Source: Acinetobacter junii CIP 64.5 (GTDB lineage: Bacteria; Pseudomonadota; Gammaproteobacteria; Pseudomonadales; Moraxellaceae). From it: a stretch of 64,000 bases of DNA. The notes beneath the pieces are model-generated. The model was not told the DNA's origin and did no database searches. It saw nothing but the letters and a program-made list of their open reading frames with translations. Both the position numbers and the translations under genes were made by a program. Positions 14,687-24,128 of this stretch are shown here, in pieces. Position 1 is the stretch's first letter. The number at the start of each line of letters is the position of its first letter. The stretch is from assembly GCF_000368765.1 (NCBI RefSeq), contig NZ_KB849654.1, positions 772,043 to 836,042 on the forward strand, read 5' to 3'.

Positions 14687-17600
14687 CTAGGCTTCTTGCT
14701 GCTCAGAAAAATCATCTGATTGCTTTTTACGTCCTTGGTTAAACCAAACGTATAGCGTAGGCAAAATAATCAACGTCAATAAGGTCGAAGATAAGATTCC
14801 GCCAATCACAACAGTCGCAATTGGTCGTTGCACTTCAGAGCCAATCCCAACATTCAATGCCATAGGGATGAAACCTAAAGATGCCACTAAAGCCGTAATT
14901 AATACTGGGCGAAGTCGTTCCAATGCACCGTGTCTAACAGCTTCGAGTAGTCCTTCACCTTGATCTCTCAATCTCTGGATTGCAGACACTAGAACTAAGC
15001 CATTCAGTACAGCTACACCCGACAGTGCAATAAAACCAACGGCTGCAGAGATAGAGAATGGGATATCACGTAAGGCTAAGGCAATCACACCGCCCGTTAA
15101 GGCAAATGGCACACCCGTAAAGACCAGCACGCTATTTCTGACATTTCCTAATGCCATATAGATCATGGCAAAAATTAAGATCAAAGCGAGAGGTACAACA
15201 ATCATTAGACGATTTGAAGCTGATTCCATTTGTTCAAATGTACCGCCCCATGTCAGCCAATAGCCTTCAGGTAATTTAAAGTCAGCATTCAACTTAGTCT
15301 GTGCTTCTTCGATATAGCTACCAATATCTGTACCACGGACGTTCGCTGTAATCACAATTCGGCGTTTACCGTTTTCACGTGAAATTTGGTTTGGACCCTG
15401 AACATTTTTCAATTCGATCAGTTCAGATAAAAGTACGCTTGAACCATCAGGCAAATTCACTGGAACTTGATAAAGCTTTTCTAAATCCGTAACAGAGTTT
15501 TGGTCCATTCGAACCACAATATCGAACTTACGATCTCCCTCAAAAACCTTACCTGCTGTTTGCCCCGTAATCAGACTGGATACTTGCTTTTGTACATCTT
15601 CAGCATCAAGACCGTAGTTGGCGATCAGGTCTTTTTTAAGTTCAACAGAGACCATTGGAAGCCCACTCATCTGTTCAACTTTTAAGTCGGCTGTTCCATT
15701 CACACCTTCTAAAATTTTCGCTGCAGCATTTGCAGATTCAAGCAACTGATCTAAATCATCACCATAAATCTTCACTGCAACATCTGTACGGACACCTGAA
15801 ATCAGTTCGTTAAAACGCATTTGAATCGGCTGAGTGAACTCATAGTTGTTGCCATAAACGCCTTTTGCCACACGTTCAATATCGGCAACGATAGCTGATT
15901 TTTCCTTGTCAGGATTCGGCCATTCGCTACGTGGTTTCAATATCACAAAATTATCAGCGACGTTTGGTGGAACTGGGTCAGTCGCAATTTCAGCTGTCCC
16001 CACTTTGGCAAACATGGTTTTCACTTCAGGAATTTTGACGATTTCTTTTTCAAGCGCATACTGCATTTCAACAGCTTGAGTTAAAGAAGTTCCAGGAATT
16101 CGAAGTGCATGTAATGCCACATCACCTTCATCTAATGAGGGAATAAATTCGGAACCTAAACGAGTTGAAAGACTCGCACTGAATACAAAGAAAATTGCTA
16201 CGAACGCGATCAGCTTATAACGATGACTCAAAGACCAATCTAAAATTGGGCTATAAACTTTCTTAATGAAATGAACAATCTTCGATTCCTCTTCCTTAAT
16301 TTCGCCTGTCGTGACCAAAGCCACCATTGCAGGAACAAAAGTAATCGAAAGAACCATTGCAGCCACGAGAGCCATAACAACTGTAGCTGCCATCGGTGTA
16401 AACATCTTGCCTTCAACACCAGTAAGCGTCATGACAGGCAGATACACTAAGATAATGATCAATTGACCATAAAGAATCGCTTTTCGAGATTCTCTAGTTG
16501 CTTCAAATACGGTAATAAAACGTTCTTTACGCGTCAGAATCCGACCCAACTCTTTTTGCTTCATCGCTAATTTTGCAAGTGAAGCTTCAACAATAACGAC
16601 AGCACCATCGACAATGATCCCGAAATCTAGCGCCCCTAAACTCATTAAGTTTGCACTTATTCGTTGATTCACCATGCCAGTAATGGTCATGAGCATAGAT
16701 AAAGGAATCACCATCGCAGTGATGAGCGCTGCACGGAAATGTCCAAGGAATAAGAAGAGAACAACAATAACGAGGATTGCACCTTCAAGAAGGTTTTTCT
16801 TTACTGTGTCTATCGTTGCATCAACCAAAGTTGTACGGTTATAAACGGCTTTCGCCTCAACACCGTCTGGCAATGACTCTTGGACTTTTTGTAACTTTTG
16901 ATCTACTGCGTGAGCAACATTTCGCGAGTTTTCACCAATCAGCATAAATGCAGTACCTAGGACAATTTCTTGCCCATCTTTAGTTGCTGCACCTGTACGT
17001 AGCTCGTGACCAATTGATATTTTTGCCACATCCTTCAATCGAAGAATGTAACCGCTACTTGCCGTAATCGGGATATTTTGAATTTGCTCAATTGAGTTAA
17101 TTTGAGAATCCGAGCGAATCAAATACTGCTCACCATTCTTCTCAATATAACCAGACCCTTTGTTCATGCTATTTTTAGAAATAGCATCCAAGATATCCTG
17201 CTGATCTAAGCCAATGCTGCGTAAATATGCATAATCCGGCTGTACCACGAATTGTTTTAAATAACCGCCAATGGTATTGATTTCATTCACACCTTCAACA
17301 TTTCGAAGCTGTGGTTTAATCACCCAATCTTGCAAGGTTCTTAATTCAGTCGGTGATAATGGGTTTGGATTATCTTTTGCGTTCTCAACGGTGTACATAA
17401 AGATTTCGCCAAGCCCTGTTGAAACAGGTCCCATTGAAGTCGATATGCCACCCGGAAGTGTTGATGTGACTCCTTGCAACTTTTCATTCACAAGTTGTCG
17501 AGCAAAATAGATATCCGTGCCTTCCTTGAAAATCGCCGTAACCTGAGATAAACCATATCTCGATACAGAACGTGTGTATTCCAGATTAGGAATACCAGCC

Positions 17601-17818
17601 AAAGCCGTTTCAATTGGATAGGTCACTTGTGACTCCATCTCCATTGGAGATAAGCCTTGCGCTTCACTATTGATTTGGACTTGTACATTGGTAATGTCAG
17701 GTACAGCATCAATCGGCAGTTTAAAATAGTTATAAACGCCAAATGCACCGATAAACAGAAAGACAATCAGTACAAGCCATCGATTCTTGATCGAGAGCTT
17801 AACAATTTGATCAAACAT
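14687..17818 (-). CDS. czcA: CzcA-type heavy-metal RND efflux pump
   Basis: This 1043-residue inner-membrane proton/metal antiporter is the engine of a trans-envelope efflux complex with the CzcB- and CzcC-like proteins. The TM4 relay motif of divalent-cation HME-RND pumps is intact: ALDFGIIVDGAVVIVEAS with D398, D404 and E411, matching the essential acidic residues of CzcA. The duplicated periplasmic domains and 12 spans are visible and the length is normal. Substrate is one or more of Co, Zn, Cd and Ni. The neighbouring DmeF and NreB-like genes make Co/Ni likely, so a cnr/ncc-like role is possible. It starts 12 bases after czcB. Confidence 0.88.
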   Translation of the reverse strand: MFDQIVKLSIKNRWLVLIVFLFIGAFGVYNYFKLPIDAVPDITNVQVQINSEAQGLSPMEMESQVTYPIETALAGIPNLEYTRSVSRYGLSQVTAIFKEGTDIYFARQLVNEKLQGVTSTLPGGISTSMGPVSTGLGEIFMYTVENAKDNPNPLSPTELRTLQDWVIKPQLRNVEGVNEINTIGGYLKQFVVQPDYAYLRSIGLDQQDILDAISKNSMNKGSGYIEKNGEQYLIRSDSQINSIEQIQNIPITASSGYILRLKDVAKISIGHELRTGAATKDGQEIVLGTAFMLIGENSRNVAHAVDQKLQKVQESLPDGVEAKAVYNRTTLVDATIDTVKKNLLEGAILVIVVLFLFLGHFRAALITAMVIPLSMLMTITGMVNQRISANLMSLGALDFGIIVDGAVVIVEASLAKLAMKQKELGRILTRKERFITVFEATRESRKAILYGQLIIILVYLPVMTLTGVEGKMFTPMAATVVMALVAAMVLSITFVPAMVALVTTGEIKEEESKIVHFIKKVYSPILDWSLSHRYKLIAFVAIFFVFSASLSTRLGSEFIPSLDEGDVALHALRIPGTSLTQAVEMQYALEKEIVKIPEVKTMFAKVGTAEIATDPVPPNVADNFVILKPRSEWPNPDKEKSAIVADIERVAKGVYGNNYEFTQPIQMRFNELISGVRTDVAVKIYGDDLDQLLESANAAAKILEGVNGTADLKVEQMSGLPMVSVELKKDLIANYGLDAEDVQKQVSSLITGQTAGKVFEGDRKFDIVVRMDQNSVTDLEKLYQVPVNLPDGSSVLLSELIELKNVQGPNQISRENGKRRIVITANVRGTDIGSYIEEAQTKLNADFKLPEGYWLTWGGTFEQMESASNRLMIVVPLALILIFAMIYMALGNVRNSVLVFTGVPFALTGGVIALALRDIPFSISAAVGFIALSGVAVLNGLVLVSAIQRLRDQGEGLLEAVRHGALERLRPVLITALVASLGFIPMALNVGIGSEVQRPIATVVIGGILSSTLLTLIILPTLYVWFNQGRKKQSDDFSEQQEA

Positions 17819-17830
17819 AGTCGCTACCCC

Positions 17831-19309
17831 TTAGTGATCATGAGTAGCGCCAGATTTACCCAGCTCTGCTTTTAATAAATAAGAATTACCTGCTGCATAA
17901 ATCTGCCCTGCTTTTAGACCAGATTTAACTTCAACAAAACCATTAAATTTATCGCCTAACTCTAGAGGACGTGCTTCAAAGTCATTCCCGACACGAATAA
18001 ACACCACATCCCAATCACGGAAGTTTTGCAAAGCATCTTCACGGACAACCATCGGTTTCATGCTCTGGTTTTCAAAGATTTGTGCAGTGATTAACTGTCC
18101 TGAACGCCATCTGAACTGGTTGGGAATTTCAATAAAAACTTGCGCAGTACGTGTTTTCGGATCAATCACATCACTAATGTATTTAATCTTACCCAGTGCT
18201 TCCTCCGTACTTTCCTGTACTTGAGGTTTAACGGTTACTTTTGCATTTGGATTAATTGCATTCAGCTTATCAGCCGGCACATTGACCACTGCAAGCAACT
18301 GTGAGGTATTGGCAATTTTAAAGAGTGGTGAAGCTGGTGTTACATTTGAACCAACCGCAGCAAGCACTTGTAAAACTGTGCCCGACATTGCTGCTCTTAC
18401 CTCAATCGTTCCATTACCTGAACCACCGTAAGAGCTGATTAAGCTATTCAGCTCATTGGCCCTAGTCTGAGCATTTTCAAATTCACGTTTTGCATTGATA
18501 TAGTCAATTTCAGGCGATACACGTTTTTGAAATAATGCGCGTTCCTGTTCCATTTTTTTGCGAGAAAACTGCAAATTATCCAAAGCAATAGATCGCTCAG
18601 CATTTAAACGGATCAGATCTTGGCTTTGAACAGTCGCTAACAGATCACCTTGGCTGACTTTATCACCAATCGTTCGATAAGTTTTGATTAGTGTTCCGCT
18701 TGCTTTAGGTGTAATAAAACTTTCAAAATTATCGGGAAATTTAAGCTCGCCTTTGAGCTCAAGCGCATTCTCAAAAGTCATAGGTTCAACTTTAAGAAGT
18801 TCTAAACCGCTGCTTTTGATACTGCTATCCAGCATCGTTACACGGCCTTCTTTGGTATCCCATTTCCAGCTGTGTTTCTTGCCTTGATAATCAACATTTA
18901 TCACCATCAAGAACGAATGCGGTTCATAAACAATTTCATCGCCAATCAAGTAATCACTTTCAGGTTTGAAGTGAATGGTTTGCTCAGCATCTAAACGCTT
19001 AATAAAAATATTCGCGTTAATCTCACTCGGCTTTAAAGGCTGATCTTTGTAGTAGCCATAGACACGTAAATGCGGCTCTACACCTTCTTCAAAAATTTTT
19101 ACCTCTGCCGAAAAGTCTCCATCACGATATAAGCGACCACCATGTGGACCTTTTTCATCACCTGCGACAGCAGCTTTTTCTTCGATAGCTTCACCATGTG
19201 CTGAAGACGTCTGTGATTTGTTTCCTGTTTTATACCAAGCCAGAGCACACAACATGACAAGTAAAGCTATAACGCCTGTAGCAATTACTGTATTCTTTGG
19301 TTTATTCAT
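17831..19309 (-). CDS. czcB: CzcB-type periplasmic adaptor of the RND efflux system
   Basis: This 492-residue membrane fusion protein is anchored by an N-terminal span (about 8-25). It carries an extra N-terminal domain (KGPHGGRLYRDGDF near residue 53) typical of heavy-metal adaptors, then lipoyl halves flanking a coiled coil (about 235-290) and a beta-barrel. It ends in GATHDH, a possible metal-binding tail. It links the CzcA-like pump to the outer-membrane channel and may bind metal in the periplasm. It lies between czcC (11 bases) and czcA (12 bases) in a single operon. Confidence 0.87.
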   Translation of the reverse strand: MNKPKNTVIATGVIALLVMLCALAWYKTGNKSQTSSAHGEAIEEKAAVAGDEKGPHGGRLYRDGDFSAEVKIFEEGVEPHLRVYGYYKDQPLKPSEINANIFIKRLDAEQTIHFKPESDYLIGDEIVYEPHSFLMVINVDYQGKKHSWKWDTKEGRVTMLDSSIKSSGLELLKVEPMTFENALELKGELKFPDNFESFITPKASGTLIKTYRTIGDKVSQGDLLATVQSQDLIRLNAERSIALDNLQFSRKKMEQERALFQKRVSPEIDYINAKREFENAQTRANELNSLISSYGGSGNGTIEVRAAMSGTVLQVLAAVGSNVTPASPLFKIANTSQLLAVVNVPADKLNAINPNAKVTVKPQVQESTEEALGKIKYISDVIDPKTRTAQVFIEIPNQFRWRSGQLITAQIFENQSMKPMVVREDALQNFRDWDVVFIRVGNDFEARPLELGDKFNGFVEVKSGLKAGQIYAAGNSYLLKAELGKSGATHDH

Positions 19310-19320
19310 ATTCTCTGCCC

Positions 19321-20520
19321 TTATTCTTGATCTAAATTCGTTACATAATTTCGTTCAACTTCTGCAATCTGATTTTGCAAAGCCAACCACAGATCAAATC
19401 GAGCGAGATGTTTGTCTAACCAAACTTGTTTAATGCTATTAAATTCCAATAATGAAATTTTTCCTGCCTGATAACCCATTTCTGCAATGCGTAAACTTTC
19501 TTTTGTTGCAGGTAAAACAGATTGGTCATATTGCTTGATTGCATCAATCAAACTGGATACCTCAATAGATTTGTTATCCAATTCAATCTTTGAATTTCGA
19601 TTGATTAATTCTGAACGAGTTTCAGCATTGGTTTGCTGTGCTTGAGCGAGTGCAATATTTCCACTGTTGCGATTGAATATCGAAAGCGGAATAGAAGTGG
19701 AAACCAAAAAAACTTTGTCATCTGTTTCTTGATAATTACGTACACCAACGCCAAGCGTGATATCAGGAACCGCTTCTTTTCTTGCTAATTCAAATTGAGT
19801 TTTTGCCTGCTGCTTTTTTAGTAAAGCCTGCTTTTCAGATAAGCTAACCTTGTCAGTGAAGTTAATCGTTAAAGGAACATCTATAGCATTGGCTGGCAAA
19901 TCAAAAGCAAATTTTGAACAGAGATTTTTCTGAAACTGAACCTTTTTCAGCTCATTTTGATAACGTAACTTGGACTCAGCAGATAAAGCTGAATTAAGCT
20001 GAACATCAGATGGAATCACACGTCCATACTTTAGCTTTTCATTTAGAACTGTTGCTTGTCTTGCACTCAGCTTGCTATCTGCAGCATAAATTTCTGCTCG
20101 CTGAGAAGCTGCATACCAATTAGACATACAGATTCGAAAATCAGCTTTTAACTCTGCTTGTCGTTGAGTAATCTCAAATTGGTTATTATTTCCTTGCAAA
20201 CCTGCCAATTGCTTACGCAAAGCGAGTTTATTATTCAACGGAATTTCTTGGGACAAACCCATGAATGCAGTTGGGCCATCCAAATCTTTCAGCTTAGAAT
20301 TACCCAAATTATCCAATTCGACATTGAAAGTTGGATTGTTCATCCGACCAGCATATTTTTGATTTACATCATAAGCTTGCTGAGATTGCTGCAAACTTTT
20401 TAGAACTGAATCATTTGCAATAGCTTGCTGCTGTAACTGTGCATAATTTGTTCCTGCTAATAACTGAGGAGCAATGATGACTAAGCCACAGGCGAAAATT
20501 ACCTGACTTTTTTTAGACAT
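19321..20520 (-). CDS. czcC: CzcC-type outer-membrane channel (TolC-like)
   Basis: This 399-residue outer-membrane factor has a signal peptide (cleavage near LLAG-TNYAQ) and the two OEP repeats, with long helices around 100-200 and 290-370. It is the exit duct of the metal RND pump. It is a little shorter than many CzcC proteins (about 420-480) but has no visible break. It is followed by czcB after 11 bases and preceded by a His-rich small protein gene. Confidence 0.85.
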   Translation of the reverse strand: MSKKSQVIFACGLVIIAPQLLAGTNYAQLQQQAIANDSVLKSLQQSQQAYDVNQKYAGRMNNPTFNVELDNLGNSKLKDLDGPTAFMGLSQEIPLNNKLALRKQLAGLQGNNNQFEITQRQAELKADFRICMSNWYAASQRAEIYAADSKLSARQATVLNEKLKYGRVIPSDVQLNSALSAESKLRYQNELKKVQFQKNLCSKFAFDLPANAIDVPLTINFTDKVSLSEKQALLKKQQAKTQFELARKEAVPDITLGVGVRNYQETDDKVFLVSTSIPLSIFNRNSGNIALAQAQQTNAETRSELINRNSKIELDNKSIEVSSLIDAIKQYDQSVLPATKESLRIAEMGYQAGKISLLEFNSIKQVWLDKHLARFDLWLALQNQIAEVERNYVTNLDQE

Positions 20521-20565
20521 GACTATACCTATACAAAAAATGAAAAATATTTTTGTATAGTTAAA

Positions 20566-21015
20566 TCAATTCCTTAGAACAATGAGAGTTTTGGTAAATG
20601 CGTAGGTATTACAAAGAAAGGGAATCCTTTTCCTAAGCTTAAAAGAACGAATTGGGCGTTCAAATAAACCTAAAAATAAGAGGATTAAAGGTAAAGCAAA
20701 ACTAAGGAAAAAGACTGGATCAATTGAGAAATGATCATCAGCTTGAATTGGTTTTACTGAATGATGAAATGCGGGTTCATCATAACTTGTCCAGTTATGA
20801 TTTTTTTTATCTTGATCTGCTGTATTCAGAACTTCATCATGATGAACTAATGACCATTGGCTAGAATCTTCTGTTTCTACAGAAATACTCAGTTCATGAT
20901 GATGACCTAGATTTTTTGCTATTACAGGCGCCCACGTATAAATCCCCGTCGTTGTTATAGCAAACAAAAACAGGACTGATACGAGAATAAGCTTAAAAAA
21001 CTTATTAGCCAACAT
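20566..21015 (-). CDS. His-rich membrane protein, first gene of the RND operon (CzcI-like)
   Basis: This 149-residue protein has an N-terminal span (about 8-28), a periplasmic segment with His clusters (LGHHHELS near 37, LVHHDE near 56, AFHHSV near 82) and a second span near 98-118. A basic tail follows. Position and His content resemble CzcI/CnrY-type accessory or sensor proteins, which modulate induction of metal RND operons, but I cannot show homology. It is the promoter-proximal gene of the operon and no dedicated two-component regulator is seen nearby. Confidence 0.6.
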   Translation of the reverse strand: MLANKFFKLILVSVLFLFAITTTGIYTWAPVIAKNLGHHHELSISVETEDSSQWSLVHHDEVLNTADQDKKNHNWTSYDEPAFHHSVKPIQADDHFSIDPVFFLSFALPLILLFLGLFERPIRSFKLRKRIPFLCNTYAFTKTLIVLRN

Positions 21016-21282
21016 AGCAAGTCAGATCAAAATGAAACGTGAAAAGAATACTGAATAGCTTCTAGAAAGTAAATCCTATATGAAAATATATCTCAAATTT
21101 ACAAGCTATCTCTTTATCAATGGATAGCTTATGGGTAATGAAGCTTTATTTAGTTATTTTCTGGAACTGTATTAAAAGGATTTAAGCTGTACCTAGTTTG
21201 AGTTAGTACAAAGTAAGCTTACTTATCTTAGAGGTGGTGGCAATTGAACTCATCCAAAATCTCCAATGAAATCTAGTCATTA
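21016..21282. other. Upstream region of the RND efflux operon
   Basis: No gene is seen. The region must hold the promoter reading leftward into the operon. It is AT-rich, with several candidate TATAAT-like boxes but no operator I recognise. It ends at the presumed left end of an IS481-like remnant. Confidence 0.4.
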
Positions 21283-21604
21283 AATGTGTGATTCATAGAC
21301 ATCATTTCAATATAATTGGTGTCTATGAACAGAGAAATTCAACAAAGACTCGTATGGGTTAAATTATTTGAAGAGACCAATGATGCTGGCCTAGTCTGTC
21401 GGAGATGTGGCATTTCTAGACCAACATTACGCAAGTGGTGGAAACGATATTCTGATCAAGGTATTGATGGATTAAGTAGTCAGAGTAAACGCCCATTAAA
21501 ATCTCCAAATACTAAAATCAATACTGAGCTAGAGGCCTTAATATTGGAAATGCGCTCGGCTAGAAATCTGGGTGCTCGACGTTTGCAAACAGAATTGATG
21601 AGAA
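21283..21604 (+). pseudogene. Truncated IS481-like transposase remnant
   Basis: From the ATG at 21325 the frame encodes the N-terminal helix-turn-helix region of an IS481-type transposase (MNREIQQRLVWVKLFEE, CRRCGISRPTLRKWWKRY, SQSKRPLKSPNTKI, RNLGARRLQTELM). After about 93 residues it is cut at 21603, exactly where the direct repeat begins, so the DDE core is absent. The left end probably begins near 21283 at TGTGTGATTCATAGAC. It marks a recombination junction at the right edge of the metal block. IS481 is favoured over IS630 on the RCGISRPTLRKWW motif. Confidence 0.65.
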
Positions 21605-22230
21605 GGATAATCTGCGCAATCTAGAGCGTCAAGCAAGTGCAGGACACTCATATAAATTTTCAGCGCCGTACAGGTGCTCCATCAAACCATTTAAATCCTT
21701 TAGGGTAAATGCAGATTCTATTCGGAAGCCCAAACTGCCCTGTTTGATTCTCTGGCATGCTATTTAATGCACTCAGCGGACATTGGACGTCTTCTTGAAT
21801 AATTCGATCAATCCGAAACATCTGTTCAGCATCAACCACACTATTTTGATCTGTCAGACTAAGGCAACTGCAGGTACCCATATAATTCGTGACCTGGGCC
21901 CAGCAACGCTCTATGACACTGCAATAAAATAATGGATCAGCATAGAGTGATCGGTTAAAGCTCAGATAAAAGTGGATCACATACCGCTGCTGAACATCAT
22001 CCCGTACAATTTGATAAAAGCGGTAAATGGCTTGTGTTCTATACCAATACTCAGCTGCTAGACTTTTTTGGAAATTTGATAAAAATCGCTCTAACTGTCG
22101 CAAATCGATAATTTCATTTCCACCCTCATTTAGACTTAGTTCCAGTTTTAAATCCGCTGCATCAGGATAGATCTGGCTTGTATTACGGTAGGATTCTCTC
22201 AACTTTTCAATCCGCTTTTCGTAGCACTCA
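21603..22230. repeat. Right copy of the mosaic direct repeat
   Basis: This copy matches 4725-5338 in direct orientation with patches of full identity and one strongly diverged patch (about 21770-21930). It covers the 3' two thirds of the intact gene below. Homologous recombination between the copies would delete the metal block. Confidence 0.8.
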
Positions 22231-22622
22231 TTCAGCTTATGCATTTCTTCAGTTAAGCTGGTGCTTTCAAACAGCACTCTCAGCCGCTTTACGATCTTAT
22301 CGATATAAAAACCAGCGCTTCTTTGCGCCGTGACCTCAAAGAACCGAATCTGCTCTTCCTGTAATACACTGCAGTAAGCCTGAAAGAACTTGTCTGCCCA
22401 AAAGGAAAAAGACAAATGCTCATGAATGCCAACGGCCATCATTCTGCGCCATGCTGAAAAATAACCAGACAGTTTCCGCTTGAACTCCTGATCTATATTT
22501 TTTTGATGAGCATCGTAATCAGTACCTTCTGGAATTGGAGCAAAGCGAATCGTTTGGTAATGCTCTAAAACGTCTTGTTCTAATCGGGGTGCTGTAACAA
22601 ACTCTAACTCTGAATGGCTCAT
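21660..22622 (-). CDS. Gp2/YagK-like replication-associated protein without HUH motif
   Basis: This 320-residue protein lies 42 bases downstream of an inovirus Gp2-family gene on the same strand. Its core resembles the YagK/YfjJ C-terminal fold: a beta strand LKLELSLNE at 158-166, then VIHFYLSFNRS at 215-225 where the relative has GFHAHLTLV. The HxH metal pair is therefore not conserved (H-F-Y). A central charged segment (about 125-150) may be a coiled coil. It could be a divergent, non-catalytic partner of the upstream protein. A decayed second copy lies at 4782-5338. The family call is by fold pattern and context. Confidence 0.55.
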   Translation of the reverse strand: MSHSELEFVTAPRLEQDVLEHYQTIRFAPIPEGTDYDAHQKNIDQEFKRKLSGYFSAWRRMMAVGIHEHLSFSFWADKFFQAYCSVLQEEQIRFFEVTAQRSAGFYIDKIVKRLRVLFESTSLTEEMHKLNECYEKRIEKLRESYRNTSQIYPDAADLKLELSLNEGGNEIIDLRQLERFLSNFQKSLAAEYWYRTQAIYRFYQIVRDDVQQRYVIHFYLSFNRSLYADPLFYCSVIERCWAQVTNYMGTCSCLSLTDQNSVVDAEQMFRIDRIIQEDVQCPLSALNSMPENQTGQFGLPNRICIYPKGFKWFDGAPVRR

Positions 22623-22664
22623 GTGTTGTCCTATGAATGGATTGATTTCATAGAACTGGCATAT

Positions 22665-23666
22665 TCATAATTTTTTAAACCAAATCTCCTCTTCCAGCTT
22701 TGCTAAAGCGGTCTGCGCATCCCATTCTTTGATTCTTCTATTTTCTTCTGTATCAGGTATTGGGCGACCATGATGCTGATAATCCCCCTTATAAAACGTT
22801 TTACGCCCTCGTGGTTTAACCAATAACGTCTGCTCGTATTTATCAGGGTCACTGAGATAAGCAACTGCACCCAAAGCATTGTTGCCTTGTTCGGGTGTCG
22901 TTCGACGAATATCTCCAATACCTAAACGACCTTGCTTCTCGTAGTTGTCTTTATTCGCTGTCGTGTTGATGTTCCGCCCAAAACCCTTATCGAATGTGAT
23001 TTCCTTCCACTTATCGATCACTCCCTCAGCAATTTTATAATCACTCTGATGCTTCGATCTATTAATCACCAATGTTAAATGAGCATGAAAGCCTTTGGTT
23101 ATACCCTGCTCCAGTGCGATCGCATAGGTCAAAAGTGCATCAAAATATCCATTTTTATCAGTGATCAAATCACGTAGTTTTCCGATATGCTGATAGAAGT
23201 CATTTACAGTAATTTCACTCATGCTGTCCTTGCTATAGCTCAAATCCACTCTGATCACTAGAACCGAATGATACCCCTTAATTGCGCCTTCGAACTCCTC
23301 AAGTAATGCCACTCGATTCAATTCTTTCCGTCTCACAAAGCTTTTGATCTCATCACGTATCAGCCCTCGATGCGCATGCAGGATTCGTCTTAATGCCTTA
23401 ATTTCCCCTATTGAAAGCCCTGTCAGATATTCAGCAAAGCTAAGCATGCCACGTTGGCTATTGACGTATTCAGTAACTGCAATAAACGCCCTAAGCGATG
23501 CTGCATACTCAAGCCCTTCTTGTTTAAACGCTTCAAATGCGCAATACAAGCGTTCTAAGTTGAAAATGAATGCTTCGTCTGAAATATCAAAATTAAGACA
23601 TACATCTACAAAGCGATGAATGGTATACATCACCCCTGCCTGATCATCTAAATCCAATGGGAACAC
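22665..23666 (-). CDS. Inovirus Gp2-family (YagK/YfjJ) replication protein
   Basis: This 333-residue protein shows the rolling-circle-like motif pair of the Gp2/YagK family: VIRVDLSY at about 137-144 and GFHAHLTLV at 192-200, the latter giving the HxH (HUH) metal site. A C-terminal basic region (RRTTPEQGNNALGAVAYLSDP) is also typical. It probably initiates replication of a filamentous-phage-like or satellite element now in the island. The GTG start at 23666 is chosen because AAGGAAG lies 6 bases upstream. A 10-bp perfect inverted repeat overlaps the start of that ribosome site. No coat or assembly genes of an inovirus are seen nearby, so only the replication module remains. Confidence 0.75.
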   Translation of the reverse strand: MFPLDLDDQAGVMYTIHRFVDVCLNFDISDEAFIFNLERLYCAFEAFKQEGLEYAASLRAFIAVTEYVNSQRGMLSFAEYLTGLSIGEIKALRRILHAHRGLIRDEIKSFVRRKELNRVALLEEFEGAIKGYHSVLVIRVDLSYSKDSMSEITVNDFYQHIGKLRDLITDKNGYFDALLTYAIALEQGITKGFHAHLTLVINRSKHQSDYKIAEGVIDKWKEITFDKGFGRNINTTANKDNYEKQGRLGIGDIRRTTPEQGNNALGAVAYLSDPDKYEQTLLVKPRGRKTFYKGDYQHHGRPIPDTEENRRIKEWDAQTALAKLEEEIWFKKL

Positions 23667-23677
23667 GTTGAACTTCC

Positions 23678-23703
23678 TTAACTATGATTCACGTCATAGT
23701 TAA
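23678..23703 (-). promoter_or_regulatory. Perfect inverted repeat overlapping the Gp2 ribosome site
   Basis: TTAACTATGA and TCATAGTTAA (10 bp each, 6-base spacer) lie 11 bases upstream of the GTG start, and on the transcript the last bases of the stem begin the AAGGAAG ribosome site. It could be a translational control hairpin, a repressor site, or a nick-site hairpin for the rolling-circle protein. Confidence 0.5.
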
Positions 23704-24128
23704 GCAATCGACTTATTTTTTTAAATAGTGTTTTTATCTAGAGTAAGAACAAGTCATCCACTATCCGCATATATCGAATAGTGCTCTCATTGTACATGGA
23801 CTATTGGTCCCTATCATCATCCATATTGGGTATATATTCATATCTGCATGACATGTCTAACTGTTCTTGTTATCTGTATGAGTAACAGTGATTGTATTGA
23901 TATATCTAGTATTTATAGTTCTATACGCTACAGTCATTAATCTATTATTAGTATTAATCTATATATTAATAATATATAAAACCGTCTTAGCGTAAAAGCA
24001 ATAACCATAGCCTAGCCAATCAGCAGAATTTCCAGACCTTCGGCTAAGCTAGGCTTTTTATATATTTTAGCGTTACGATAGTTAGGTCAGAAAAATGGTT
24101 TTTTCAAAAAAAACTTAGCGCAAAAAAA
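23704..24128. other. AT-rich intergenic region, candidate origin
   Basis: No gene is seen. About 23880-23980 is extremely AT-rich. TTAGCG occurs three times close together (23987, 24067, 24115). A stem AGCCTAGC/GCTAGGCT (24009-24016 and 24048-24055) is followed by TTTTT on the plus strand, as in a terminator of a short plus-strand RNA. AT-rich DNA, short repeats and a possible small RNA between two candidate replication genes fit an origin, but this is inference. Confidence 0.35.
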
